Position numbers and translations under genes: made by a program | NCBI GenBank assembly: GCA_003024785.1 | Contig: PUQB01000668.1 | Span: 1-64,000, forward strand | From: Selaginella tamariscina | Taxonomy: Eukaryota > Streptophyta > Lycopodiopsida > Selaginellales > Selaginellaceae | Length of the DNA stretch: 64,000 nucleotides | Reading direction: 5' to 3' | Notes under the pieces: generated by a model | What the model was told of the DNA's origin: nothing | The model's input: the letters and a program-made list of their open reading frames with translations, nothing else | Database searches by the model: none | In this document: positions 35,036-46,522 of the stretch, one piece after another | How the letters are laid out: every line of letters starts with the position of its first letter | Numbering within the stretch: the stretch's first letter is position 1

Positions 35036-36243
35036 TCAGGTAGCTGCCTCCTGCTGCTGGGGCGGTTGCTGCTGCTCTTCAGCTGGTGCAGTGGAAGTAG
35101 TCTGGTCCTGATTGTTGCTGCTTAGGAACGAGGCTCGACAACACTCGCAAAACCAGTCGCCCCTAGGAACTGTAAGCCCCAGACCCACACAGTAAGTATG
35201 TGCTGCCGAATCGCAAAAATCACACAAGAGCAGTAGCCCCATCACCAATCTCCTGGCATTCAACACATACTATGTTTGCATACGGGTCGTTCAGTTCCGT
35301 ACTTCCTCGTCCGACGGCTCATATATCTGCATCCATCGACTTCACACCCAAGTCATGAATATTGTGTTACACGCATATTAGTTGCGCGTCAAGATCTTTC
35401 ATGCTTAATCTAATTGATGCGGGTAACCACTACCATGCAGTAGCTCAAACAAAAGCAACGACGGACTAACCTGATCTCGCAATGGAACGTGCACTGTCCT
35501 GGCCCGGCTGGCCGGTTGATCAGGATGAGTGCATCTCACTATAGTTGTGAATCTCTGCTTGCACATTGGACAGCGCGTCTCTACTTTGGACCATTCGAGA
35601 ATGCAGTGGAAGCAAAAGAAATGGTCGCAACAATCTAACTTCCCTCTTTCCCTCTTCTCGTTGTAGCATATGCCACATACTGATGTGACTGCAGGTTCTT
35701 CATCCTGCTTGTTCTCGGCAGCCTCCACCCGTTTCTTGATTGCCACAAGCTCCTCATCTGTCATTTTCCCCTTGCCCTTCTCACAAAGCCTGCTCTTGAT
35801 TGCCTTAACATCTTCTATGGTGCTGGAATTGTTCCTGTCCGAGGCAAATATAGGCCCGTTGCTGTTCTCACCTCGTGGAACAGCATCCCCACTGCCGGAT
35901 CGTTATACGTAAGTTCAACAAGTTCCGGGACGATAGCATTTGGCGGTTCGGCTCTCGGCTGCCTGTTCTTGCTAGTCACCCGTCTCCTGCGCCTGTGCCT
36001 CCTCTTTCTCACGCATCCAGAGATGATCCCAGCTGCTGTTGTAGGCCTGGGTATGGAGACGCCTGCGCCGCCGGCGCTGTTGGAAACGGGGCGTTTCCCG
36101 GCGGCGCGAGCGACGTACGCTCCTCCGAGTATAGTAGCGCCTGGTGTGCTGGTAGCTGCGATTCCTACCTCGTTGACAAGACCTTCTTCGCAGCGCAGCT
36201 GCATCCACCATTCTCCGCTTTTGCCTCGCCAAAGCCCGATCAT
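35036..36243 (-). CDS. RING and PHD finger protein (likely E3 ubiquitin ligase/chromatin reader)
   Basis: Start ATG at 36,243 and stop at 35,036. The N-terminal 140 residues are basic and low-complexity, including RKRRHRRRRRV (a likely nuclear signal). A linker (EELVAIKKRVEAAENKQ) leads to a C3HC4 RING: CGICYNEKRERGKLDCCDHF then FCFHCILEWSKVETRCPMCK (about 35,690-35,560). After an intron near 35,470-35,345 comes a PHD finger: CVECQEIGD, then LLCDFCDSAAHTYCVGLGL and GDWFCECC (about 35,270-35,130). The tail is Gln/Pro-rich. A one-base shift inside the PHD (near 35,235) looks like a consensus error. RING followed by PHD resembles PHRF1-type proteins; the substrate is unknown. Confidence 0.85.
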
Positions 36244-36250
36244 CACAATC

Positions 36251-36258
36251 TAGGGTTT
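36251..36258 (-). promoter_or_regulatory. Telo-box (AAACCCTA) upstream of RING/PHD gene
   Basis: TAGGGTTT on the plus strand, 8 bp upstream of the minus-strand ATG at 36,243, in the divergent promoter shared with the LRR gene. Confidence 0.4.
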
Positions 36259-36525
36259 CGCAAGGGGCGCGACCCCCCATTTTCAAAATAGTAGAATTCG
36301 AAAAATGGAGAATATTTCCCTAAACCACGCTGGCGCTTTTTTGGGCACGTGGCAACAGCGTGTGTCAGGGAAGAGCATGCAGGTTTGATCCGTAGACCTA
36401 CTTTCTAGGTATGGTCGGCAAGGGAGGTAAATGCCGCTTGAATGCCGGGCGGTACGTACCAACGGCTGGTTCACGATCTTCTGGTGGGTATCGCGTTTAG
36501 GGTTGCCCCATTCTGCTTCGTATCC

Positions 36526-38821
36526 ATGGAGATTGTCACAGGCGACCGCTACCTCGACATGCTAGCGCGATTCGTGGAGCAGAATGTTGCGGCGCTGCTC
36601 GATGGAAGCACACTTCTGAAGCTCAATCCGCTCGGACTCCACTATCTGCAGGCACGGCTTGATTCGCTGCAGGAGCTCGAGCGTTTGCACACGGCGGCTC
36701 CTGTCGACTACCTCAGGGCATACATTGCTGACTTAGGTGATCATCGTGCTCTGGAGCTCCTCCGTCGTGTGCTCCGGTTACTTGGAGCAGTCAAAGTGGT
36801 GTCTGTTCTTCAGGCACCTGCTCGGGATCCAACGCCAATCACTCTACTGTCCTTCGAGCATTTACGTTCGCTGGAGCTCAGGGGGTGCGATTTGTCTACT
36901 TCGGCAGCCAGAGGACTGCTTCAGCTGCGTCCCCATCTCGAGAAGCTCATCTGCCATAACTCCACGGTAATTCTTTCCACCCAGGTTCAGAAATTGTCGT
37001 TCTTCCGGTTTTATTTGCATGGTGTTTGATGCTTGTAGGGAATTCACAGGATGCTCTGAGGCATGTGTTTGCGGAAAGGATGGTGGAGATTCAGAATTTA
37101 CAAGTCTGGAGCCGACTGGTTACAGTCTCCTGCGCCTGCAATGCTATTCCCGTTATGGACGAATCGTTGCAGTTGCTACCGGCCGTTGAGGTGCTTGACC
37201 TGAGGAGAAACAGGCTCACACACGTCTCAAATATTGGAAAATGCAATCGGCTTAGATTTCTCGACTTGGGATTCAACTGGATTCAATCCGTATCGAGGAT
37301 AAGCCAGGTTCATGTCTCTCTCTGTATAAATGCAAGTCGTTTTAACCGTCACCGTAATTGATAGTGGTCTTTTATTTTGGTAGGTGGCTTCTTCTTTGAC
37401 AACGCTGGTTTTACGATTCAACGCCCTGAGCAGCACCAGAGGAATTGAGCGGCTTTATCTGCTACGTTCGCTAGATATCTCTCACAATATCATATCCAAC
37501 TTCCGCGAGCTGGAACGATTGGGTCGGTTACGTTTTCTAACTTCATTAACTCTTCGGGCCAATCCCATCACCTTTGCCTGTGACCATCGTGTTAAGACAT
37601 TCAGCGTTTTCTGTGAACCTGACAAGGTATATAACTTACATTATACACGTAATTGCTTAGAGCAATTGTTGTCTTTTAGCTGGGTTTGGATGGGAAGCAT
37701 ATGTCAAGAGTCGAAAAGTGGAAGGTGCAGAAGTTGATAGCTAAGAGATTCAAGAAAGATGGTGGATTTGGCTCCTATGCTCCGGCTTTGAAAAAGTCGT
37801 CGGACGGGAGTCCGGTTCAATCCGATTCGGAAGAGCTGGTTGCAAAGGCGAAGGTACGGTTTTCATTATCTTGTTTGTCATGGTTCAATCATAACTAGTG
37901 TAACTAACGGCTTGCAGAAGAAGAATTCGCGCCTTGCAGTGATAGCAGACGACCGGGAACCTCCAAAGCGTGTTGATCAGATGAACAACCGAGGACGTCA
38001 ACACTGAAGCTGCAGCAAAAAGCAGTTACTGAAACGAGTGGAGATGCTTAAGAAGGATAAGTCCACACTCTGGCTGACGAAAATATCAAGCTGTTCGAAA
38101 GCGATGCCGGAACAAGTCAAGAAGAGTCATCATCTAGCGGTGGCAGGCACAAGAGTAGGCAAGGCAGACGAAGGAAACGGGAAAGCTTTAGCGGCCCCAT
38201 AGCACAAGAAAGCTCGTACGTGAAGGAGATTCCAGAGGAGATCATCAGCTCTAATCCGGTGCTAAGCAGCCTCATCGAGCAACCTGTTTCCTCGGGTACA
38301 CCGACGTCTCCGCCACATTTCAACAGGAAGTTCTTCAACGACGTCAGGATCTGGAGGAAGAACTCCTCCACGTGAAGAAATGGGTCTGCAGAATTCAGCA
38401 ACAGTGATTCATCTACAAGCACAGAAATTGAAGGTCCGAGGGTGGTTTTAGAGGGTTTAGAGGGTGGTGAAGGTGGTAATCCAAGTGCGTCCAATCCACT
38501 GTTAGTTGAAGACGATAGCTGCTTCTCAAGTCCCATGTGGATCGGCTCAGCTTTAGACGTGGACAAGATTGATCAACCGCAAAAGGAGCAGATTAATGGT
38601 GCGAGGACTCCTGGGGAGCAGAAAGCGAATAAGTCCAGGCTGGATTGGCGTGTTGCTCCGATGAGTGTGATGATGAGCAGTGGAGTGCTACTAGCAGCGA
38701 GGGAAAATCATTGGAGTGAGAAAGGAGAAACAGATCTCTCTCTTACGATCCAAGTAAGTCTCTCTCTCTCCTCGTGTGTGCGTCGTTTTACTAGCAAATC
38801 CAGACTTGGATGCAGGCCTGA
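36526..38821 (+). CDS. Leucine-rich repeat protein, STK11IP/LKB1-interacting-like
   Basis: Starts MEIVTGDRYLDMLARFVEQN. The N-terminal 150 residues carry LRALELRGCDLS-like features (HLRSLELRGCDLSTSAARGL). They are followed by an LRR array: VEVLDLRRNRLTHVSNIGKC, RLRFLDLGFNWIQSVSRIS, LTTLVLRFNALSSTRGIERL, LLRSLDISHNIISNFRELER and SLTLRANPITFAC. Then comes LDGKHMSRVEKWKVQKLIAK, typical of plant proteins usually annotated outer-arm dynein light chain 1/STK11IP-like, and a long Ser/Glu/Lys-rich tail. The last intron starts GTAAGT at about 38,752; joining to 38,815 gives a stop at 38,819-38,821. Introns are short and the tail has some frame shifts. The molecular role in plants is unclear. Confidence 0.75.
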
Positions 38822-38927
38822 TCGAATGGTGTGGTATTATATCTCGAAGGCACTTGCGACATTTTTGCGACTTTTTGTAATTAATAAGATTTGTATATTT
38901 AAGTTTTTTATGAAAGAGTTAATGGTG

Positions 38928-38941
38928 TTTAGGGTTTAGGG
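38928..38941 (+). promoter_or_regulatory. Double telo-box upstream of UTP23
   Basis: TTTAGGGTTTAGGG (two overlapping AAACCCTAAA motifs on the complement) ends 11 bp before the ATG at 38,953. Telo-boxes are known in promoters of plant ribosome-biogenesis genes, which fits the gene. Confidence 0.55.
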
Positions 38942-38952
38942 CTTTTTCTGCG

Positions 38953-40191
38953 ATGAGAGTGAAGAGGCAGAAGCGATTCAGGAAGGCGGTGCGCTTCTAC
39001 AAGGCGTGCTTCGGATTCCGGGAGCCATTCAAGGTACTCTGCGATGGTAATTTCCAGCACTACATCCACCAGAGAGGATTTGACGACCTCAAGAAGCTCC
39101 TCTCCCAGGCTCTTGGTGGCGACGCCAAACCCTTCACAACCAGGTTGAATTTTACGCAGTACTCTTCCTGCTCAATGTTGTAATGTTCCATTATTGTAAT
39201 GCAGGTGTATAAATGCGGAGCTTAAAAAGCTGGGAGACTCGTTCTCCGGCACGCTGGATGCTGCTCGAAAACTTTATGTTGCAAAGTTGGCCAACTGTGC
39301 TAGCGTCGATTTCTATGACTGCATTTAGTTTGCTTTCATCTTATCTGGTCTTTGTAAAAAGTCTCTGGTTGGGATTTGTGGACGTGTCCAACCTGCTGCC
39401 TTTGAGCCCTATGCTCTTCTGGCCAGGGAACACAGCCAGTGCATGTGCATATATTGCTCTGGCAGTCTCTATAGAGTCTGTTTTAGAGCACTCGTCTGCA
39501 TCAGCCCATGTTCACTTCTTGTCCTCCTCCTAATTATCTATCCGCAGATGCGATCACGAGACTCTGAAACCGGGAAGTGAGTGCTTCGAGTCTATGGTTT
39601 CAAACTACAATCCTGATCACTTCTTTGTGGCGTCACAAGACGTGGATTTGCGTAAGAAATTGAGAAAAGTACGTGTTCCTGTGTGTGTGTGTGTAAACTT
39701 AGGTGATACTGCTGGAAACGACCTGACATGGGTATTCAAAATTACAGATGCCTGGTTGTGCACTTATATTTTCGAAGAAGACCTCTTTGTTTGTGGAGCC
39801 ACCTTCAGAGTTCCAGCAGCAGTTTGCAAGAGCAGATGAAGAAGAACGGGAACGTCTGAAGGAGCAAGATATTAAAGTCATGGAGCCTCAGAAGCCTAGC
39901 GATGAGGCGGCCCCTAAGAAGCGCCAAAGCCTGCGATTAAAGACCGACCCGCCTTTAAAAGAAAGCGAGCCAAGGTAAGTTATGATTTGTCTCAGTTATA
40001 TGTAACTCTGCGAACTTTTAGGGTCCGAATCCGTTGTCCTGTAAGAAGAGCCAGAAGAAAAGCACTGCCGGTTAGTAGTCTATCCTATTTCTTACTTGCA
40101 TGGACACTGATGATGGTGGTATAGGAAAAGAAAATCAAGGCACCGTAACCGCAAACGGAAGGAGGAAGCTGAACAAACATCCTCTCTGTAG
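38953..40191 (+). CDS. UTP23: rRNA-processing protein UTP23 (PIN-domain, FCF1/UTP23 family)
   Basis: Nucleolar component of the small-subunit processome needed for early pre-18S rRNA steps. The start MRVKRQKRFRKAVRFYKACF and CFGFREPFKVLCDGNFQHYI match the UTP23 N-terminus. The PIN core continues with FTTRCINAELKKLGDSFSGT, LDAARKLYVAK, CDHET...ECFESMV, NYNPDHFFVASQDVDLRKKL and PGCALIFSKKTSLFVEPPS. The C-terminus has GPNPLSCKKSQKK, the UTP23 signature, then a basic tail RKRKSRHRNRKRKEEAEQ before TAG at 40,189. Five to six exons; the intron at about 39,285-39,545 is the longest. The exact donor near 39,290-39,310 is uncertain. Confidence 0.93.
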
Positions 40192-40345
40192 TTGGGAATC
40201 GCGTAACGAGTGAGATTCAAAGTTTGATGTATTATTGTTGGAAAAGCAAATGCCGCAAATGATTAAAAATTCTCAATCAACCGTCAGGGTGTATATAATA
40301 GCCCTAGAACACGCAAAAAAAAAGGGCAAGCAGTAGGAGGAAGCG

Positions 40346-40695
<350 letters not shown>

Positions 40696-40880
40696 CGTTT
40701 ACGAATTAGCACCTGGATGGACTGAAATTCATTACCTTGTATGTCCCCAGGATTGTAAATTTCCAACGCTCCATATATCTAAAAAACTTTTTTTTTTTCC
40801 TCCATAAATTTACCTCGTTGGTTGGAATTGAACCGGAAACCTTGTTCCTGGTGGTTCTAGGTCAGCTGTCCAGATATTAG

Positions 40881-42953
40881 ATGGGAGGCGCTCACGGGGA
40901 GGACCAAGCGGCTTTGGATGCCAAGGAAGACGAGCAGCAGCAACCGGGATGGGGATGGGGATCGTGGGGTTTATCCGTGCTGTCGGATCTGCAGAAAGCG
41001 GCTGCGGAAGCTGCAGAAGAGATCTCCAAGAATGTGAGTGAAATTCACCCCGTAAAATCATCCCTTTCCGAAGCGTTGCAAGCCATTCTCCAAGATGATT
41101 CGACTGGTTTTGCACCGAAACCCTCTCTGGAATGCTTGCCTGTGATCCTGTTACTGGATATTCAACATGTTGTCTCTGTTGTGTGCAGGCTTTGGGGGCT
41201 GCAAAGGGGGCTGCCAAAGGAATGGCAGACTTGCAATCTACAGTGGTAGAATCTCTCACTGAAAGTCCTGCTGAGGAAGGACATGAGACGGAACAGTCTG
41301 ACTCTCCGAGCGAGAAGCTACGGAAAAATGCCCTCAAGAAATTGGAGGGTGCCAGTAGAGATTCTGCTATTGGTCATGTACTGAACTGTCTTGTCTTGTG
41401 TGTACTTTTCTAACCCCTCAATTTCATGTCAGGGCTTGAAAGTACTGGATACCTCAATGGAAAACCTTGCAGCAGGTGCGTACCAAGCTCTGGGCACTGC
41501 CTGGAAAGGAAGCGTCAACTTGGTCAACAAGTAAGTTTTATCACAAGTATGTACGTGATTTTCTTACACTTGGAAGTTCAGGTTAGAGAGCTCGGCTGAG
41601 CAGTTCACTCAAACTGAGGGGCTAACGGCTAAAGCTGGTGCTCTTGCTCCCAAGCTCATCCAGGTGCATTCTTTTTTATTCTTACTTCGCTATATATGTA
41701 TCGGCTAACCTGTTTTGGGTTTCAGAGTGGTAAAGACTCACTGCAAAGGGCATCAAAGCTTTGGAGTATGTGGGAAAAGAAACCATGGACATCCTTGCCT
41801 TGGATCCTGACTTTGAAAATCAAGATAAGCGAGATGGTGAAAATGCATTGGAAGATGTAACTTTCGACCACTGTTTCTACATTTACGGAGGACAGAACAA
41901 CTAGAGGTATATATAGATATATGTTATCTCTCTCACTGTTGGCTAGGTATATTAGCCTACTTAGATTGTATTCATTTTTTGTTTTATCTGCATTGGTGCA
42001 ACGCAGGAACTAGAAGCACTTTCGAACCACTATACCCTACTTTGCAACCGTGCAAAAGCTAAACTATCAGGAGAGCAGAGGCTACTTTTGACAAACTGGC
42101 AAAACAGATTCCTCAGGTGTTGAGCCTTGAAAACGTGGTGACGGCTCGCCAGGAAGTGACAAAGGCAAACAGATTGAAGCAGGCATTCTCGGAGATGGAA
42201 GTGAGATGAAATCACTTCGCGAAGCAAGTGTCAGTAAAGCTGCTGAAATGGCGACCAGGTAAGAAACTTTAATATGTACATTATCAACTTACATTTTGTA
42301 GCTTCACGGCAACTCTTGGAGGACTAGCTGTTAGGAGATCATGCAGAAGACAACCGATCGTATAGAAGCAATCAAAGTCGAAGGCGTGCATGTAAGGTTG
42401 CTTTCTTAGTCGGTTATATATGTTTATGAACGCCTTTGTTTTGCTTCAGAGGGTCTCGGAGTTATGTGCCGTCTGTATGTCGCATCTTGTGTTGCTAGGC
42501 AAGTCTCTGCTTGCTACTTCGGACGATTCTTCAACACAAGAGATAAGTGACGGATTCGAAATGGCCTGAGGACTGCCTAAGTAAGGCTTACTCCATCAGA
42601 AGCCGAGCTCGAGACATGGCTAATGAAATCGAGACCGTTTCTGATAGCTTTGTTACAGGTAAGCAACAAGTATACACTAGTAAGATGGAGCACTTGATAT
42701 ATTAGCCGAATACGTCACAGTACACATTCTTATGGGTTGTGCAGGGATTGGAGATGTTACGGCGGCATTTCACGCTGCAATAAGAAACGAGATGATCGGG
42801 GAGCAGGCCTCAGTGAGGGTTAATGCAATTGAGAGCAAGGCCCAGGCATTGTGCGGCGATCTGCAGAGCGATGGAAGTGCTGCCTTGAACAAGCTGCAGG
42901 ATGGCCTCCGTCAGCTCGTCTACGTTGTTATCTCTACGACCTTGAAGAATTGA
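40881..42953 (+). CDS. FAM114-like protein
   Basis: Starts MGGAHGEDQAALDAKEDEQQ and then GWGWGSWGLSVLSDLQKAAA, the aromatic Gly/Trp motif followed by an amphipathic helix seen at the N-terminus of FAM114 proteins. Later exons encode Ala-rich helical segments (LGAAKGAAKGMADLQSTVV, NLAAGAYQALGTAWKGSVNL, KGIKALEYVGKETMDILALD), then FDHCFYIYGGQ, ELEALSNHYTLLCNRAKAKL and a C-terminal Ala-rich helix. About nine short introns; ends TGA 42,951. Several frameshifts near 41,745, 42,075 and 42,205. Human FAM114A proteins are Golgi/Rab2 associated; the plant role is not established. Confidence 0.7.
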
Positions 42954-43101
42954 CACACTCCACTTGAATGTACATTCTGTGATTAGCATTTACCCCCCTT
43001 TTGTTTTCCCGTTTGCGAAATTCCAATCGACGACTGCCACGTTGCGTTAAATTGGTTTTTAGGTTTTTAGGTTAAATTGGTTTTTAGGTTAAGCTGAGAA
43101 G

Positions 43102-43478
43102 ATGATCATTCCGGTGCGGTGCTTCACTTGCGGCAAGGTATGTAAGTCCTTTGAAATGGAGCGGCAGCTTGAGCTGCGTGTTGGTGCAGGTAATTGGAAA
43201 CAAATGGGACACCTATCTTGACCTGCTTCAGGCAGATTACCCTGAGAGTATTCCCCTTAAATGCTTCTCCGGACCGGTTCTCATTTCTGTTTTTCTCCAG
43301 TGAGGCGCTTGATGCCCTGGGTTTGATCCGATACTGCTGCAGGCGCATGCTCATGACGCATGTGGATCTCATTGAGAAGCTTCTTAACTACAACAGTAAG
43401 TCCCTCCGAATACAACCCCTGTGCTCCCTATTTATTTCTTCTCTTGCAGCCTTGGAGCGTAACGAGAATAATCAGTAG
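43102..43478 (+). CDS. NRPB10: RNA polymerase common subunit RPABC5 (RPB10)
   Basis: Small zinc-binding subunit shared by nuclear RNA polymerases I, II and III. Exon 1 is [12 protein letters not shown], with the first CxxC of the zinc site. It is followed by [17 protein letters not shown], then [20 protein letters not shown] with the second CC pair, and [11 protein letters not shown] and LERNENNQ before TAG at 43,476. Three short introns (near 43,138-43,190, 43,245-43,300 and 43,395-43,449). Length of about 70 residues fits the family. Confidence 0.96.
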
Positions 43479-43928
43479 ATACAGAGATTGGGAATTTTAA
43501 AGTGTCTTAGTAAAATTTTACCATTTTCAAAGGGACTCTCTTGTTATCGCTTTGGTGAGAGCATTACAATTCACCAACAAATATATAGACGTAACATATT
43601 CTCTTTCATGCATTGTATTTATATGTCGGACTGGCGTTAGCAGCTCTTTTTGTACTAGTAAGTTCTACGCCTGTAAGCTGTGCTTTCATAAAGACGGCAA
43701 GACGCAAACTTGTTTGTACCACTGTATCCATGCGTTGGAAGTTCAATCAGAGCTAGACTAAAATTGCTCAAAAAGCCTGCAACATGAGAAAAAGCAGGCA
43801 GCAGGTGGAAATATTATCTTCCTCAATCATAACAGTGTCTCTCTTTTGAGAAATGTACAGGAGAGAAATAATAAACATCCCAACAAGAACACACCAAAAT
43901 AAAATAATAAAAAAACCAAAGAATCTTG
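43479..43928. other. Convergent intergenic region, no gene seen
   Basis: AT-rich 3' region between RPABC5 (plus) and the TIR1/AFB gene (minus). The ORF at 43,552-43,761 has no recognisable feature. Confidence 0.5.
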
Positions 43929-45724
43929 TTATAAGGTTACGATGCGATTAGAATCGTAGCGTGGTCCAGCCAGAGATCTATAGACGTAGAGCTTGTCGAC
44001 ATTGTATTCGAGTCCACCTTCTTCAACAATGACTTCCACATTGAGCCTTGGATCCGCCTCTGCAAGAGCACCACTACCAAAATAACGTAACTCTGCAAGC
44101 GGACATCCAAAGGAACCTCATGGATTCATATCGGCTAATCCCCGACAGTAAAGCCTCGTCCCCAAAAGGACTATCCCGAATCTCCAGCTTACGTAAGTTG
44201 GTGCATCCTCGTAGGACACTCTGCATTCCTCTATCACTTTCCCCCGCAAAAGCCACGGACAATGTCTCCAGTTTCTTCCCGTAAGTCCCTATGAACTCGA
44301 ACGCCTTGTCCGTGAGCAAGCCCGACACAGCGAGCCGTCTCAAGCTCGAGCAGCTCTTCACGATGGCTCCGAAGGCTTCATCCATGGGTTCACCAGTGAC
44401 ATAGTCGGTTTGCCGAGGAGTTATAATGCATAGCCTGAAGCGTACCAGTCCTGGACAGTTTCTAGCCACCGTTGCTATCGCTGCATTCGTGCAGCGTTTG
44501 CAGAAGTAGAGGACGGACGACAGCCTGGGACAGCCGTCGGAGATTGCTACCAGTCCGGCATCCGTTACGAAACCGTCGCTCAACAGATCCTGGGGGAAGA
44601 CCCTGAGCTCCTGCAGATCCTTGCAAGTCTCGCCCCTGTTGCAACCCTTTGTCCTCCACCGTGTCCTGAACCTGTAGACAGCAATGTCAGTTACTTGCGA
44701 ATGAATGCATTTTGAAACTTACCCACAGCTTTTGTAACTTTGGGCAGCGACTGACGAGGATGGAGAAGTCCCGGCTGTTGATACCTACGTAGCTGAGGTT
44801 GAGGAAAGTCAAGTTGGGACAGACAGTGTAGAGCGAGCGGAGCAGAACCGGAGAGAAATCCCAGAATCCGGACAGGCTCTTGAGGTCTGTGCAATTGCTG
44901 AGTGCAGCCTGAAGGTCTCTAAAACTGCTGGAGCTTAACCATCTGCTGGCTGTAGCTGCCAGTTCCCAAGTCGGTAAGCCTTGGCGCATGAAGCAGCAAG
45001 CGCTGCAGCTGAGGCAGCGTAACTTCCCTGTTCAGGCGCAGGCTCTTGAGGTTGAAGCATCTGGCCACTAAACGCTCCAAGGCATCGAAATCTACCTTGC
45101 TTGTCACGCATGCAAAGTTGAGCGACACTAGCGTCGTGCATGTCTCCGGGAAGCAGCTTATCCACTGGCCACCTCGATCCTCCACCTCACATTCGTGAAG
45201 ATTCAACTCCCGCAATTGCCTGCAGCTGCAAGTTAGTCTAGGAAATGAGACTTCTGGAGAACCCACCTGCAGCAGCTGGCTATGGCGGCGAGACCATGCG
45301 TGCTGAAGCCTTCACAGTTGGTGAGATGCAGAGCCTTGAAATTGGAAAAAGAGTGGGCAATGGCGAGCAAGCAATCATCAGAGACGTGCATCCGCTTGAA
45401 ACGGAGCTCCTCGAGCCACGGATAGTGGGCGGCCATGGCAGCAATCCATGGGGAAGAATACGCTCCCCAGCCCGGGGGGACAAGCCCGAAGTCGGCAAAT
45501 CTGGGCTTACCTTTGAGAGTGACGGACTTAACTCGTGGAAATCGCCGGATAAGAATCTCCGGTGAGACTGCATAGCAATTTCCGATGAAGACAGACTCCC
45601 TGCTGTAACCTTCAGCTCTGAACCACGCTTTACAGACGAGCGACACGGCATTTCTGTCCTTGTTGCAGCCCACAAACTTGAGAACGTACTCCAGGACTTC
45701 GTCGGGAAACGGGGGGAGCTCCAT
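43929..45724 (-). CDS. TIR1: TIR1/AFB-type F-box auxin receptor
   Basis: Substrate receptor of an SCF ubiquitin ligase that binds auxin and Aux/IAA repressors. Start [19 protein letters not shown] at 45,724 is the F-box, with [16 protein letters not shown]. The LRR solenoid follows: [133 protein letters not shown] and [15 protein letters not shown]. The C-terminus [10 protein letters not shown]...[14 protein letters not shown] continues in a shifted frame to the stop at 43,929. Three introns (near 45,265-45,235, 44,930 and 44,740-44,670). Frameshifts near 44,075 and 44,600 look like consensus errors. Confidence 0.94.
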
Positions 45725-46522
45725 TGGGGACAAGCCAAGTTGGATCAGGAGGCAAGCATTGTAGATCTGGAAGATGGGTCTAGTGGGAGCAACAGTGGAA
45801 AAGGACAGCGGCCACCATAGCCAGGAAGAAGCGGACCGACATCATTTGCACCTTGATTGGTCCATTGGGCGCTGGCTGGTTTAAGCTCTGGTTAGTAACT
45901 GATCTGGAGGAAAATTAAATGTGTTCACCAGGACCAATAATGGCACTGTCATTGCTCTTGGACACTGACATGCTAACTTGGCGGATGCTGCTAACTTAAT
46001 CATGGTTTTGACCACTAACTTTATCTGTACATACGTGTATGTTTTGTACGCATCTTCCAATCAAGCGATGAATATTCCACAATGAACACATTCAGGTAGA
46101 TATGAACAATTGAGAAGAAGCACCGTCTATTTGACAAAATCTCTTAGTGATAAAGGTAAAGAAGAAAAAGATTACCCAGCTGTAAAAATCCTCTTCACTC
46201 TCTCCCTCATTTTATAAGCGTTGTCAATTATAATCTAATATACTGCACAAAAGCAAACAGCAATTGTGGCTCCTTTTTCCCGCTAAGCACGATGAGGACA
46301 GCTCAATTCTGCTGTCCTCATCCACACAACTCATCCCACCGTGAATGATCGCGTTCAACAAATTCCACTTTGACTCCCATTACCAACAACTTACCTCAAT
46401 ATTATTAAAACTATCTCCACGTGTGTGGTGACTTTTGCGTTGCTCAATCTAATCATATGCAACCCATCCAAGTGTAAAACGACAAATAGTTTACAGAAGA
46501 TTGACCGTCGTTCATTAACAGT
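45725..46522. promoter_or_regulatory. TIR1/AFB upstream region, no gene seen
   Basis: The promoter and 5' UTR of the minus-strand TIR1/AFB gene, then AT-rich spacer and the 3' region of the next minus-strand gene. A GAGGACAGCTCAATTCTGCTGTCCTC-like palindrome lies near 46,290-46,321. No coding region is recognised. Confidence 0.45.

Noticed and set aside
39213-39533. 106-residue ORF with hydrophobic segments as a membrane protein gene
   Set aside because: It overlaps UTP23 exon 2 and the following intron; the reading is intronic.
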